From assembly GCA_002886105.1 (NCBI GenBank), contig CP025776.1, forward strand, positions 4,898,001 through 4,962,000: a stretch of 64,000 nucleotides of DNA, read 5' to 3'. Below the pieces are notes generated by a model. The model saw only the letters and a list, made by a program, of their open reading frames with translations, searched no databases and was not told where the DNA came from. Origin of the DNA: Enterobacter sp. EA-1 (lineage in GTDB: Bacteria > Pseudomonadota > Gammaproteobacteria > Enterobacterales > Enterobacteriaceae). Positions 13,819 to 24,802 of this stretch are shown here, piece after piece. The first letter of the stretch is position 1. Each line of letters begins with the position of its first letter. The translations under genes were made by a program, and so were the position numbers.

Positions 13819-13905
13819 GCCCCCTGATTGCTCATCAATACAGTCGGGGGATTGTGCTGTATAAACGTCCAGTTTGGAAGGGCTTTTCCTGCGAGGAGGT
13901 ACGCA

Positions 13906-13934
13906 AAAGAAAAGGCCGAACGTGTCGGCCTTTA
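13906..13934 (-). terminator. Rho-independent terminator of udp
   Basis: AAAGGCCGA-CACGT-TCGGCCTTTT followed on the minus strand by a short C/T-rich stretch (CTTTT). It lies 17 bp beyond the udp stop. Confidence 0.75.
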
Positions 13935-13950
13935 AAAGCAGGAAGGAGAA

Positions 13951-14717
13951 TTACAGAAGACGGCGCGCCGCTTCCACAACGATTTTCACCGCGTGGCTTT
14001 CCGTTTGCTTCATGGTTTCGGCGTTCGGGATCTCCTGCTGGGTGCGGTTAACGATCACCCCGGCAACCATCCCGGCGCGCGCAACCCCTGGCTGGAACAC
14101 ATGGTCAGCAGCGTGGCGGATTCCATTTCATAGTTCATCACGCCCATTGACTGCCACTCTTCCATCGAACCTTTAAAGCGGTTCACTACGCGACCAGAGA
14201 ACGTGTCGTAACGCTCCCCGGCCCGGGTAGAACGTGTCGGAAGAGGCCGTCACGCCAATGTGTTTGGTCGCGCCAATAGCCTCCGCCGCTGCCACCAGTG
14301 CAGTGGTGCATGCGAAGTCAGCAACAGCCGGGTACTCCATTGGCGCAAAGTGCAGGCTGGCGCCGTCAAGACGCACGGAAGCGGTGGTGATCAGCACATC
14401 GCCGACGTTGATATGCGGCTGAATAGCGCCCGTTGTGCCCACGCGTAAGAAAGTACGGATACCGAGCTGCGCCAGTTCTTCCACCGCAATAGAGGTTGAC
14501 GGGCCGCCGATACCGGTGGAGCACACGATTACCGGTTTGCCGTCGAGCTCAGCGCGCCAGCTGGTAAATTCGCGATGCGATGCCAGTTTGACCGGCTTTT
14601 CCATCAGCGCGGCGATCTTTTCCACACGCTCCGGATCGCCGGGGGACGATAGCCAGCGTAGCCCCTTGTAAATCGTTTTTGGTGAGGCCGAGGATGAAAA
14701 ACATCAGACTTGGACAT
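13951..14717 (-). CDS. udp: Uridine phosphorylase Udp
   Basis: Udp converts uridine and phosphate to uracil and ribose-1-phosphate in pyrimidine salvage. It starts [20 protein letters not shown] (after correcting one extra C), then [60 protein letters not shown] and [20 protein letters not shown] (around a break at 14214-14219 where CCTGG reads CCCCGG), and ends EAARRLL. A GC duplication at about 14072 gives another break. Span fits 253 residues. A CRP site lies upstream. Confidence 0.94.
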
Positions 14718-14842
14718 AACAGACTCCTCTGTGGTCGGTTTTATCGGAAGAGGTAAAAAGCTACTTTACAGAAGGCATACGCCTAATTTCGTGACTGGCA
14801 TCACCGAGAATGAAAATGTTTGCACATTATTTCCCATAAAAA

Positions 14843-14858
14843 AGTGATATTGATCACA
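14843..14858. promoter_or_regulatory. CRP-type site between udp and dlhH
   Basis: GTGATATTGATCACAT contains GTGA-N6-TCAC, the core CRP palindrome. In E. coli udp is activated by CRP and repressed by CytR. It lies about 126 bp upstream of the udp start and 121 bp before dlhH, so it could serve either gene. Confidence 0.65.
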
Positions 14859-14978
14859 TTAACATGTTACATCCGACAACTCAGCAGCAAAGATAGTCTA
14901 TAGCGGGGTGATTTGCGCGCGCGACAGGCCTTCCCGTCTATAGTTATTGAAGCGCTAATAAAGGGTATGGAGAATGCC

Positions 14979-15785
14979 ATGACAACGGATAAACAGCCGG
15001 GCTTTGCACCTGCAGCTTCACCTCACGCTTCAACCATCGTACATACGCCGGAAGACGCCTTAATCGCAAGCGAAACGTCAATTCCGACCCGGGCGAAAAC
15101 ATGCCCGCTTTCCACGCGCGTCCAAAACATGCGGACGCGCTCCCGCCCATCGTGATTGTGGTGCAGGAGATCTTTGGCGTGCATGAGCATATTCGCGATA
15201 TCTGTCGCCGTCTCGCGCTGGAGGGCTACCTCGCCATTGCGCCGGAACTCTATTTCCGCCGGGCGACGCCAATGATTTTCCCGATGTGCCAACGCTGCTC
15301 AGCGGTCTGGTCAGCAAAGTGCCGGATGCGCAGGTGCTGGCCGATCTCGATCATGTTGCCAGTTGGGCGGCGCGCAACGGCGGTAACGCTCACCAATTGC
15401 TGGTCACCGGCTTTTTGCTGGGGCGGGCGCATCGCGGCTGTACGCGGCGCATAACCCGCAACTGAAAGCGGCGGTCGCCCGGTATGGCAAACTGGTGGGG
15501 GAGAAATCGCTGAACTCGCCGAACCATCCGGTGGATATCGCAACCGAACTCCAGCGCGCGCCCGTACTGGGCCTGTATGGTGCGCAAGATACCGGGATCC
15601 CAGTCGACACTGTGGAAACCATGCGCCAGGGCCCTGCGTGCTGCCAACGCCAATGCGGAAATCGTGGTTTACCCCGATGCGGGGCATGCCTTTAACGCCG
15701 ATTACCGCCCGAGTTATCACGAAGAGTCAGCAAAAGATGGCTGGCAGCGGATGCTGGCGTGGTTCGCGCAGTACGGTAAAAATAA
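14979..15785 (+). CDS. dlhH: Dienelactone hydrolase family protein DlhH (YsgA)
   Basis: This is an alpha/beta hydrolase of the dienelactone hydrolase family; the physiological substrate is not known. It starts [20 protein letters not shown] behind GGAG, then [20 protein letters not shown], the nucleophile-elbow region GFCWGGR (Cys nucleophile) disturbed at about 15412, [20 protein letters not shown] and the His segment [20 protein letters not shown]. Breaks at about 15089, 15260, 15435, 15480 and 15630 all coincide with expected CCWGG. The tail WFAQYGK probably continues KK-stop: one A is missing at 15778-15782, giving TAA at 15783-15785. Confidence 0.88.
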
Positions 15786-15795
15786 CGTTATCGCG

Positions 15796-15824
15796 CTGGA
15801 GGCGACACGTTACGCCGCCTCCAG
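15796..15824. terminator. Hairpin between convergent dlhH and the ABC ATPase gene
   Basis: CTGGAGGCG, an 11-base loop, then CGCCTCCAG. It contains the inferred TAA stop of the ATPase gene and lies just after dlhH. It has no clear T-run on either side, so factor-independent termination is possible but not certain. Confidence 0.4.
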
Positions 15825-16832
15825 ACGCCAGCCCTCGGGTCAGACGAACGTGTACCGTCTGTTGCAAAGACAGCGGCGAATGATGAAACGCACTCAGCGT
15901 TTGCCCATCGTGCAGGCGCAAATCCAGCATGTAACGCTCGCCCAGATAGACGCAACTCTCCACCTCAACGCGCAACCCGTCATCAGCCACCTGCACATGC
16001 TCCGGGCGGATCAGGACTTGCTGCCGCTCGCCCGTGCCAAAGCCCTCATGTAACAACGCACTATCCAGTTGCCTGACGCCCGCTGGCGTGGCGAGGGAGA
16101 GTACGCTGCCCTTGCCGATAAAGCGGGCAACCCGGTGGCATTGTGCGGATGCTGATACAGCGCTTGCGGCGCGCCCCACTGTTTAAGTTCACCCTGATGC
16201 ATCACCGCGATATGGCTGGCTAACGCCATCGCCTCCGCCTGATCGTGCGTGACATAGACAAAGGTCGCGCCGGTACGCCGATGAAACTCACGGAACGTCT
16301 GTTCCATGGTGGCGCGCAAATGGCGATCGAGGTTAGCCAATGGCTCATCCAGCAGCACCACCTGCGGTTCAGAAACCGGTGCAACGCGCCAGCGCCACCC
16401 GTTGCCGCTGGCCGCCGCTCAGCTCCTGCGGCGAACGCGCGGCATACGCGCCAAGCTCAACCACCTCCAGCGCCGCCATAACCTGTTTCTGCCGCGCAGC
16501 CCCTTGCACCTTACGCAGCTTCAACGGATAGCCGACATTCTCCGCCACCGTCATATGGGGCCACAGGGCGTAGGACTGAAACACCATCCCCATATCACGC
16601 TGCTCCGGAGGCATATGGGTGGTGGCATCCGCTAACAAGCGATCCCCTAACAGCAAACGCCCTGCGCTGAGCTGCTCCAGCCCGGCGAGAATGCGCAACG
16701 TGGTGGTTTTGCCGCAACCGCTCGGTCCCAACAGCGCAGTAAACGCCCCTGCGGAAGGGTAAGCGTTAATTCCCGCACCACGGTTTGCCCGCCGAAGACT
16801 TTGCTTAAGCGCTCCAGTCTCAGTTCTGCCAT
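15810..16832 (-). CDS. ABC transporter ATP-binding protein of an iron/phosphonate/sugar-phosphate type importer
   Basis: The protein starts MAELRLERLSKVFGGQTVVR at 16832, preceded by AGGAG. Walker A GPSGCGKTTTLRILAG, signature LSGGQRQRVALAR, Walker B VVLLDEPLANLD and the H-loop YVTHDQAEAMALASHIAVMH are all visible, and a C-terminal TOBE-like domain follows, as in FbpC/AfuC/PotA relatives. The stop is inferred: CCCTCGGG at 15832-15839 read as CCCAGGG (minus strand) gives LTQGWRLEAA-stop at 15810, so the printed frame running on to 15727 is false. About 340 codons. Last gene of an operon with the permease and binding protein. The substrate cannot be read from the sequence. Confidence 0.85.
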
Positions 16833-16836
16833 GGGA

Positions 16837-18529
16837 TCACTCCTTTGGGGGAAGTAGCGGCCAAGCGCGCTCAATGCCAGCATCACCAAGGCGATCAACG
16901 CCACAACCAGCACAGAAATCGCCGAGGCCAGCACCTTATTGCCGCTTTCATCAAGATTAAAAAATCACCACGCCGAGCGTCTCTTTCCCGGCGCTCCATA
17001 ACAACGCCGACACGGTCAGTTCATTTACAGCGGTCAAGAAGACCAGCAACGCCCCCGCAAACGCCGCAGGGGCCAGCAACGGCAACACAATATGGCGCAG
17101 CCGCTGAGAGAAGTCCGCCCCCGCCAGCTGGCGGCTTCTTCCATGGCCGGATCCAGTTGCAACATGCTGCTGTGCACCGGCTTCAGGCATACCGTCAGAA
17201 AGCGGGCAAGATACGCAAACAGGATAATCGTCAGCGTCCCGCTCAGGCTGATATCCAGCAGCGGTAACGGGCGGGTGAACAGTAAAATGCAGGCAATCGC
17301 CAGCACCACGCCGAGGAAGCGTATAGGGAATGTCGATCAGGCTGTGCAGCCAGCGCAGCGCGCGGTTGGGGTAGCGCACCAGCAGCCATGCCAGCGGCAA
17401 ACTCAACAGCATCAACATAACGGCGGCAGAAACAGACAAAAAAGACTGTTGGTCAATGCGCGCCGGTGGCGCTCTGCACATCGAAAATACCGCGCCGCCG
17501 CAAAGGTCAGCGTATCGCTATTCAGCGGCACGCCCAGCGTGGGCACCAACGACGTGACGATCAATGCCAACAGCGGCGCGAGCAGAATGGCGCACAAGAT
17601 CACCGCCAGCAGAGCTTCCGTGACCAGCCGCCATTTTCCAAGCGTAAAACCGAGCGCCCGTCCGGCCATGCCGATCAGCGGCAAAGCATAACGCCGTTGC
17701 ATATGCCCTTGCAGCGTGACAATCCCTATTGCTAAGCAGCCCATCAGCACCGACAGCGCGGCGACATCATTGAGCATGGAGGGGCCAAAGCTGGAAAGCG
17801 TCTGGTAGATATGCACAGGCAGCACAAAATACGAGATGGGGATCCCCAGCATCGCCGGAATGCCAAAATTCCCCAGCGCAGAGACAAATGCAATCGCCGC
17901 ACCGGCCCACAGCGCAGTGCGGCACAAGGGCAATACCATATCGAAAAGACCCGCCACAGCGACGCGCCGTGTAGACGCGCAGCTTCAATATGCTCTTTCG
18001 GCAACGATTGCAACTGCGTGCGCAGCGCCAGAAATACCAGCGGCGCGTGCTGAATACCAAGCAGGAGCGCGATCCCTTCGGCCGAGTAGAGCGGATTGGC
18101 GCTGCCAAACCCGTGACGCCAGCCCGAGGCTATTGAGCAAAATGCTCCCCGGCCCAAACAGTTGCAGCCAGCTCAGGGCTGTGACCTGCGGGGGGATCAT
18201 CATCGGCAGCATAAACAGGAACACCCACAGCTGTTTCATGCGGATGTCAGTCAACGCCGAGGCAAAGGCGAACAGGCCGCCCAGCAGCAGAGAAAGCAGC
18301 GTGCCCAGCCCGCTGGTATAGACGCTGTGCCAGAGCGCAACCCAGTTGCCGGGTTGCTCAGCACGCGCCATAAACTGCTGTCGCTGCCCTGTTGCCAGTC
18401 GAGCAGTGCAGAGAGCAGCAAGCGCAGGCTCGGCAATACGCTGAGCAAGGCGACAAGGCACAATAATAGTCCTATCAGCCCCTTACCCGGGCCGCTGCCC
18501 GCGTTCTGGCGCAGCGTCATGCTGGTCAT
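16837..18529 (-). CDS. Two-domain ABC transporter permease (FbpB/AfuB/SfuB-like)
   Basis: About 560 codons broken over several frames, very hydrophobic throughout. Two permease EAA loops are visible: KEHIEAARLHGASLWRVF (near 17950-18000) and EEAA...LAGADFSQRLRHIVLP (near 17100), so two six-helix-type domains are fused in one polypeptide, as in FbpB, SfuB and AfuB. It starts MTSMTLRQNAGSGPGKGLIG, 3 bp after the binding-protein stop. The end is inferred as LLPPKE-stop at 16837 in another frame, so that its tail carries the ATPase ribosome site. It imports a small solute through the inner membrane. Confidence 0.8.
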
Positions 18530-18532
18530 CCG

Positions 18533-19506
18533 TTAGCGGTTTCCAAACAGGTCGGCAAACCGTTTTTTGTTGGCTTCTGTATCCGCCAGCGCTTTTGCCG
18601 CATCGAAAGGCATTAATTTGATGCTGTCTCGCGGCGGGAAACCGGTGGGTACCGGCAGTGCGGCATCAGCAGGCAGATAACCCTGTTGCAGCACCAGTTT
18701 TTGCCCCTCGTCAGAGAGCACAAAGTCGATAAACGCTTTTGCTCCCTCCGGATTTTTCGCGCCTTTCAGCATCGCAACCGGCTCGGTGACTATGCTGACG
18801 CCCTCTTCGGGAACACAAACTCAATTGGCGCGCCTTTGGCTTTTTCGCGGATCGCCATGTAATCCACCAGCACGCCATACGCTTTGCTGCCGGAGGTGAT
18901 AGCGCTCATCACCGCGCCGTTACCGTTCTGCGGCATGGCGCCATTCTCCTTCAGCTTTTCGTAATAGCCCCAACCCAGCGAGGGATCCGTCATCAGTGTC
19001 GCCTGATGAATCTGCGCCGCGCCGGAATAAAGCGGGCTGGGCAAGGTGGTCATGTTTTTCAGTTCAGGTTTGAGCAGATCCTGCCGGAGGTCGGTTTGAC
19101 CGGGGCTTTGCTGTGATACGCAATGCCGGTGGTGATCAGTTTTGTGCCGTAGTAATAACCGTCTTTATCATACAGTTGCGCAGCGAACCGCACAGCCTGC
19201 GGCGAAGAATAAGGGGCCAGCAAGTGTTGTTGTTTCAGGGACTCCATGGTGACACTCTCGGCAATCAACAGCACATCTGGCGCTGCGCCTCCGGCGGCGA
19301 GTTCCGCTTGCAGGCGGGCAATGAGTTTGCTGGTTCCATCACGGATCCATTTCACTTCCGTATCCGGGTGCGCTTTTCGAACGCGCTGACGGTAACCTGC
19401 GCATCTTCCGTCGGTTGGCTGGTGTAGAGAGTCAGCGTGGATTTCGCAAAAGCCGATGCGCTCATGATTGCCAGCAACAGTGCCGCCAACGCATTTTTTT
19501 ACTCAT
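18533..19506 (-). CDS. Periplasmic solute-binding protein of the ABC importer
   Basis: About 324 codons with an N-terminal signal peptide (MSKK, then an ALAALLLAIMSASAFA-type core and an AFA cleavage site, after correcting a break at the T-run 19494-19500). The mature start STLTLYTSQPTEDAQVTVSA and later WIRDGTSKLIARLQAELAAG, PDVLLIAESVTMESLKQQ, GYYYGTKLITTGIAYHSKAP and SPLYSGAAQIHQATLM place it among family-1 extracellular solute-binding proteins of the FbpA/AfuA/phosphonate class. These bind ferric ion, sugar phosphates or 2-aminoethylphosphonate; I cannot tell which. It is first in its operon and I see no convincing Fur box upstream. Confidence 0.82.
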
Positions 19507-19601
19507 GGTTCGTCCCCTTTGTTTTCGTTGCGATGATTAAAACAAGGGAATTTGACAGAAATGTTGCTGACGGGATGTTAGCGCATTACAGAGGATAACG
19601 C

Positions 19602-19621
19602 GCCGCCGGTTTTATAACCGG
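19602..19621. other. Hairpin downstream of metE
   Basis: CGCCGGTT-TTAT-AACCGGCG is a perfect stem 15 bp beyond the metE stop, without a T-run on the minus strand. It may be a terminator remnant or an mRNA-stabilising end. Confidence 0.4.
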
Positions 19622-19635
19622 CGACACGAGAAGGC

Positions 19636-21901
19636 TTAGGCACGGCGCAGGTTCTGCGCCGCTTTCACCATGTTAGCCAGCGCGCTGCGCGTTTCCGGCC
19701 AGCCACGGGTTTTCAGACCGCAATCCGGGTTTACCCACAGGCGCTCCGCCGGAATGCGCTGCGCCGCTTTCTGCAACAGCGCTTCAATCCACTCCACGCT
19801 TGGCACGTTTGGCGAGTGAATGTCATACACGCCCGGTCCGATTTCGTTCGGGTATTCGAACTCTTCGAACGACTCCAGCAACTCCATGTCAGAACGCGAG
19901 GTTTCAATGGTAATCACATCCGCATCCAGCGCCGCAATAGAATCCATGATGTCATTGAACTCGCAGTAACACATGTGGGTGTGGATCTGCGTGTCATCTT
20001 TCGCAACGGCGGCGTTGATACGAAACGCTTCTACACCCCGGTGCCAGATACGCATCCCAGTCGCTGCGACGCAGCGGCAAACCTTCACGCAGTGCCGGTT
20101 CGTCGATCTGAATAATGCCGATGCCCGCCGCTTCCGAGGTCCGCCACTTCGTCACGCAACGCCGGGCAATCTGTTTGGCAATGGTTTCGCGGCTCACGTC
20201 TTCACGCGGGAACGACCAGCAGAGAATGGTAACCGGACCGGTCAGCATGCCTTTTACCGGTTTGTCGGTCAGTGACTGCGCATACTTCGCCCACTCCACC
20301 GTGATCGCTTCCGGGCGGCTCACGTCGCCGATCTACGACAGGTGGCTTGACGCAGCGGGAGCCGTAGCTCTGTACCCAGCCGTTTTGCGTGAAGACAAAA
20401 CCGTCCGGTGCTCGCCAAAGTACTCCACCATGTCGTTACGTTCCGCTTCACCGTGCACCAGCACATCCAGACCAAGACGCTCCTGCTCCACAATGGCCTG
20501 CTTGATATGTTCGGCGATGCCGGTGCGGTAGTTGCCCGCGTCCAAACGTCCCTGTTTGAAATCCAGACGCAGACCGCGGATCTCGGTAGTCTGCGGGAAT
20601 GACCCGATGGTCGTGGTCGGCCATGCTGGCAGGTTAAAGCGCTGGCGCTGCGCCTGCGCACGCTCGGCGTACGGGTTGTCGCGCTGGCTGTCCTGCGCGG
20701 TGATCGCCGCCAGACGTTTGGCCACCGCCGTGTTATGTACACGGGTAGAGTGGCGACGCGCCCTCGGATTGGGGCGCTCCATTCATTCAATTGCTCGGTG
20801 TTGCCGCTGTTCAGCGCATCGCGCAGCAGCGCCAGCTCCTCGGCATTTTTGCAGGGCAAAGGCAAACCAGCTCTTCACTTCTGCATCAAGCCGCGTTTCA
20901 ACGCTCAGATCGATCGGGCTGTGCAGCAACGAGCAGGAAGAAGCCACCCACAGCGCACGTTGGCCGACAATGTCTTTAATTTGCGCGTATTTTTCCGTCA
21001 GATCGGCGCGCCAGACGTTACGTCCATTCACCTCGAGGCCGGCGGAGAGTAGCCAGTCTGCCGGCAAACGTGTGTGCAGTTCAGCAACATTGTCGTTACC
21101 GTGCACCAGATCGACATGCAGACCCTGCACCGGCAGCGCGGTAATGACATCAAGGTTCGGGGTCACGCCTTCAAAGTAGGTGGTCAGCAGCAGTTTCACC
21201 TGACCTGCCAGCGCGTCGTAAGCCGGTTTGAACGCGTCCAGCCACGCCTGCGGCAGCTCCAGCACCAGCGCGGGTTCATCGATCTGCACCCACTCAATAC
21301 CGCGTTTCGCCAGTTCCGTGAGCACCTGTTTGTAAACCGGCAGAATGTCGGCCAGCAGGCTCAGGCGGTCAAACTGTTCACCTTTAACTTTGCCCAGCCA
21401 CAGATACGTGACCGGCCCCAGCAGTACAGGTTTGACCTTGTGGCCCAGCGCCAGTGCTTCATCGACTTCATCCAGCAACTGGGTCCAGTCAGTTTGAACT
21501 GCTGGCCTTTACTGAATTCCGGCACCATGTAGTGGTAGTTGGTGTTAAACCATTTGGTCATTTCTGCGGCGGCGGCTGGCTCACCGGTGGGTGCGCGACC
21601 GCGGCCAATGCGGAACAGGGTGTCGATATCAACAGAACCGTCGTTGTTCTGATGACGAGCCGGCACGTTGCCTAACAGCAGGCTGGTGGTCAGAACATGG
21701 TCGTACCAGTGAAGTCGCCTACCGGCAGCAGATCGATGCCAGCGGCTTTTGCTGATCCCAGTGGCGGGCGCGCAATTCACGACCTACCGCCAGCAGTTCT
21801 TCACGGGTGGCGTTACCCGCCCAGTAGCTTTCTTGCGCTTTTTTCAACTCGCGACGCAGGCCAACGCGAGGGAAACCGAGGGTGTGATTAAGAATTGTCA
21901 T
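19636..21901 (-). CDS. metE: Cobalamin-independent methionine synthase MetE
   Basis: MetE transfers the methyl group of 5-methyltetrahydropteroyl-triglutamate to homocysteine with a catalytic zinc. It starts [20 protein letters not shown], then [40 protein letters not shown], the second-domain start [20 protein letters not shown], zinc-ligand segment [20 protein letters not shown] (His and Cys ligands) and [15 protein letters not shown] (third Cys). The span of 2266 bp equals the usual 753-755 residues. Breaks include 20760 (CCAGG read as CCGAGGG on the minus strand), 20150, 20330 and 21490. Divergent from its activator gene metR. Confidence 0.95.
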
Positions 21902-22039
21902 TTTTAGCCTCTTCAATAGGTTAATCCAAAGAATTTCGGATTAAGGGAAGGCGGCAAACTCAGGGAGACGAGCTTACTCAAGTAAGTGACTGGGGGACGT
22001 GAGCACAACGCACCATTAATTCGAAAGACGAAGGATTTT
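21902..22039 (-). promoter_or_regulatory. metE 5' leader with inverted repeats
   Basis: About 140 bp between the MetJ boxes and the metE ATG. On the minus strand it carries CTTACT-TG-AGTAAG (21973-21986, perfect) and TAATCC...GGATTA around 21920-21943, the latter close to the start. I recognise no riboswitch. Its function is not known to me. Confidence 0.45.
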
Positions 22040-22063
22040 GGACGTCCAGATGTTTACACATCT
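22040..22063. promoter_or_regulatory. Three tandem MetJ boxes
   Basis: GGACGTCC, AGATGTTT and ACACATCT are adjacent 8-mers resembling AGACGTCT, the MetJ-SAM operator unit, placed in the metE-metR intergenic region where MetJ represses both genes in E. coli. Confidence 0.7.
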
Positions 22064-22114
22064 ATATTGTGAAGGTACTGTATATTCCTCAAGCGCAAAT
22101 TGTTCATGCCGGAG

Positions 22115-22127
22115 TGAAGGACTTTCA
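22115..22127. promoter_or_regulatory. Possible MetR recognition site at the metR start
   Basis: TGAAGGACTTTCA fits TGAA-N5-TTCA, the MetR consensus. It overlaps the metR ATG, so it may be a chance match or an autoregulatory site. Confidence 0.35.
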
Positions 22128-23078
22128 TGATCGAGATTAAACACCTGAAAACGCTGCAGGCGTTACGGAACAGCGGGTCGCTCGCGGCGGCGGCGGCGAC
22201 GCTGCACCAGACGCAATCCGCCCTTTCCCACCAGTTCAGCGATCTGGAACAACGCCTTGGCTTCCGGCTCTTTGTGCGTAAAAAGCCAGCCATTACGCTT
22301 TACGCCACAGGGCGAGATCCTGCTGCAACTGGCCAATCAGGTGCTGCCGCAAATCAGTCGCGCGCTGCAATCCTGCAATGAACCGCAGCAAACCACGCTG
22401 CGTATCGCTATTGAATGCCACAGCTGTATTCAGTGGCTGACGCCAGCGCTTGAGAACTTCCGCCAGCACTGGCCGCAGGTTGAGATGGATTTCAAATCCG
22501 GCGTGACGTTTGATCCGCAGCCTGCGCTGCAACAGGGCGAGTTGGATCTGGTGATGACGTCCGACATCCTGCCGCGCAGCGGCCTGCACTATTCGCCGAT
22601 GTTTGATTTTGAGGTGCGACTGGTACTGGCGCCGGAGCATCCGCTGGCGACGAAAGCGCGCATCACGCCGGACGATATTGCCGGCGAAACGCTGCTGATC
22701 TACCCGGTACAGCGTAGTCGCCTCGATATCTGGCGCCATTTTCTGCAACCGGCTGGCATCAGTCCGTCGCTCCAAAAGCGTGGATAACACATTGTTGCTG
22801 ATTCAGATGGTGGCCGCGCGCATGGGGATCGCGGCGCTGCCGCACTGGGTCGTGGAAAGTTTTGAACGCCGGTCTGGTGGTGACCAAGACCGGGTGAAGG
22901 ATTGTGGAGCCGGTTGTACGCTGCCGTACGCGATGGCGAGCAGCGTCAGCCGATCACGGAAGCGTTTATTCGCTCAGCGCGGAACCACGCTTGCGATCAT
23001 CTGCCGTTTGTGCGGAGCGCGGAGCGACCCAACGCCGATGCACCCACAGCGAGGCCATTATCACCGCACCACCCATAA
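22127..23078 (+). CDS. metR: LysR-type regulator MetR
   Basis: MetR activates metE and other methionine genes with homocysteine as co-effector. The N-terminal winged helix-turn-helix reads [20 protein letters not shown] then [20 protein letters not shown]; the effector domain has [20 protein letters not shown] and [20 protein letters not shown]. Span equals 317 residues. Breaks lie near 2229x, 22780 and 22870-22900; the end is read as [12 protein letters not shown] and a short tail to TAA at 23078. Its 3' end overlaps the convergent yigM by 113 bp, an overlap I also infer for E. coli from the two protein tails. Confidence 0.93.
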
Positions 23079-23870
23079 TAAAACTCGGCCAGTGCGGCTG
23101 TTCCTGCCAGATAGCCAGATTCACCCAATAACCCGGCGGGAACGTGCACATTGTTCATAATGCCGAGCGTCCCGGCGTCCACCCGGGTGGCGCCGTAGTT
23201 CCACATAAAGTAACCCAGCCCGGACGCCACCACGCCCAGCCGAGGGCCAGCACGCTCCACTGCAATGTCGTGGTCGGTAGCTTCTGCGGGTTGCCCATCA
23301 CAAACCACGCGATAATCGCCACCACAAACGCACCGAGATAGAACCGGTGGCAAAGGCGTTATGCTGCGGCATCGGGCGCGTCTCCATCAGGCGTTTATAA
23401 CCCACCATGCCGATGGCGAAGCTGATGTTCGCCAGTTGCACCAGAATCAGCCCCACCCAGAAGTGATCGCTCACTTTGTCGTAGCGGATGATCGCCGCGC
23501 CAATCACCGCCAGCCCGGCGCTCAGCGCGTAGCTCCAGCGCAGCCGGCGCTTGCTGAGTAGATCGTAAATCAGGGTGATATACAGCGGTGTAAAGACCGT
23601 AAACAGCAGGAATTCAGACACGGTCAGATAGAGATACGCCCTCGGAAGCTGAACAGATACATAATGCCCAGTTGCAGCGCCCCCACCAGCATATACAGCC
23701 CGAGGGTTTTCAGGTTATGGCCGCGCGCGCGCAGGAACGGTAAAATACCAGCGCCGCCAGCCCCACGCGCATCAGCACGGAGAAGTAGCTGTCGACATGA
23801 CCGGCCGGTATTCGCCAATCAGGCTAAAGGAAAAGGCCCACAGGATCGTGGTGGTGATCAGTAACGCCAC
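22966..23870 (-). CDS. yigM: EamA-family biotin transporter YigM
   Basis: A ten-helix drug/metabolite transporter family protein; the E. coli homologue takes up biotin. It starts (GTG) [20 protein letters not shown], then [60 protein letters not shown] and [16 protein letters not shown] at the end. About 300 codons. Breaks: 23801 (CCTGG in GEYLAGHVDS read as CCGG), about 23350 and 23155. It lies downstream of yigL on the opposite side of metR. Confidence 0.9.
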
Positions 23871-23978
23871 AATGAATGTCTCTCAGATTAGTGAACACGC
23901 ATTGTAGCGAACTCAGTTGTACAAAGTTTGAGTTTTTAGTTGACATGTGATTAACAAATAACCACATGCCAATGTTAA

Positions 23979-24777
23979 TCAATCGAGGAACAACTTGCGC
24001 AGATAATTCGGCACGGCGTTATCGGCATTGGTGCCGATCACCTCAAGCTCCGGGTGCAGCTCTTTCAGGCGCTGATGGGCATTGCCCATAATGCAGCCTT
24101 GCCCGCCATCGACAGCATTTCGGCATCGTTCATGCCATCGCCAAATGCGATGCACTCTTTCAGGCTGTAGCCCAGCGCACCGGCCACGGCTTCCGGTGGC
24201 ATGCCCTTTCGAAACGCCGCCCGCCATCACTTCCAGACAGGTCAGCGTAGAGAAGCTGACGTTCACGCGATCGCCCCAGCGCGCGTTAATCGCCTGCTCC
24301 AGCGGCAGCAGTTTTTCATGGCTTTCGCAGGTGAAAAGACTTTGCTGATACCGTCGGTCTCCAGCATTCCGGGTTCATACAGAGAGTACTGGAACACCGC
24401 CTCTTTGAAGAAGCGCATCTCATCCGGGCGGTGACGGTTCATAAACCACTCATCATCGCGGTAGACGTTAGTCACAATATCCGGTTCGTTATGCACCACG
24501 CCGAACAGATCGGCGGCAATATCGCGATCCAGATTATGGGTAAATACCAGATGGCCGTCGGTATCGTGCACACGCGCGCCATTGGAGGTAATCATATAGG
24601 CTTTAATGCCCAGATTATCGCGGATCTGCCCGACATCCACATGATGGCGGCCGGTGGCGAAAACAAAATTGACGCCGCGCGCGGTCAGCAGTTTTAACGT
24701 TTCTTTGGCGAAAGGCGACAGTGTGTGGTCGGGGGAGAGTAACGTGCCATCTAAATCAGACGCAACAACCGGTACAT
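23979..24777 (-). CDS. yigL: HAD-superfamily sugar/pyridoxal phosphatase YigL
   Basis: A Cof-type haloacid dehalogenase phosphatase; the E. coli enzyme acts on pyridoxal phosphate and sugar phosphates and is induced during glucose-phosphate stress through SgrS. The start is MYQVVASDLDGTLLSPDHTL with the DxDGT nucleophile motif, hidden because CCAGG at 24770 reads CCGG. Then HHVDVGQIRDNLGIKAYMIT, NVYRDDEWFMNRHRPDEMRF, the C2-cap and FGDGMNDAEMLS region (in another frame near 24120) and NYLRKLFLD at the end. Span equals 266 residues. It follows pldB closely, as in E. coli. Confidence 0.92.
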
Positions 24778-24802
24778 AAGAAAATTTAACCTCAATAAGT
24801 CA

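Noticed and set aside
15727-15809. C-terminal extension of the ABC ATPase antisense to the dlhH end
   Set aside because: Undoing one CCGAGG-type error gives a stop at 15810 after a plausible tail and removes the overlap.
19507-19635. Fur box upstream of the ABC importer
   Set aside because: The A/T-rich stretch near 19530-19550 does not match the 19-bp GATAAT-type palindrome well enough.
20532-21179. Long plus-strand open frames opposite metE (up to 215 codons)
   Set aside because: They are shadows of a GC-rich conserved gene, with arginine/serine/cysteine-rich composition and no recognisable protein.
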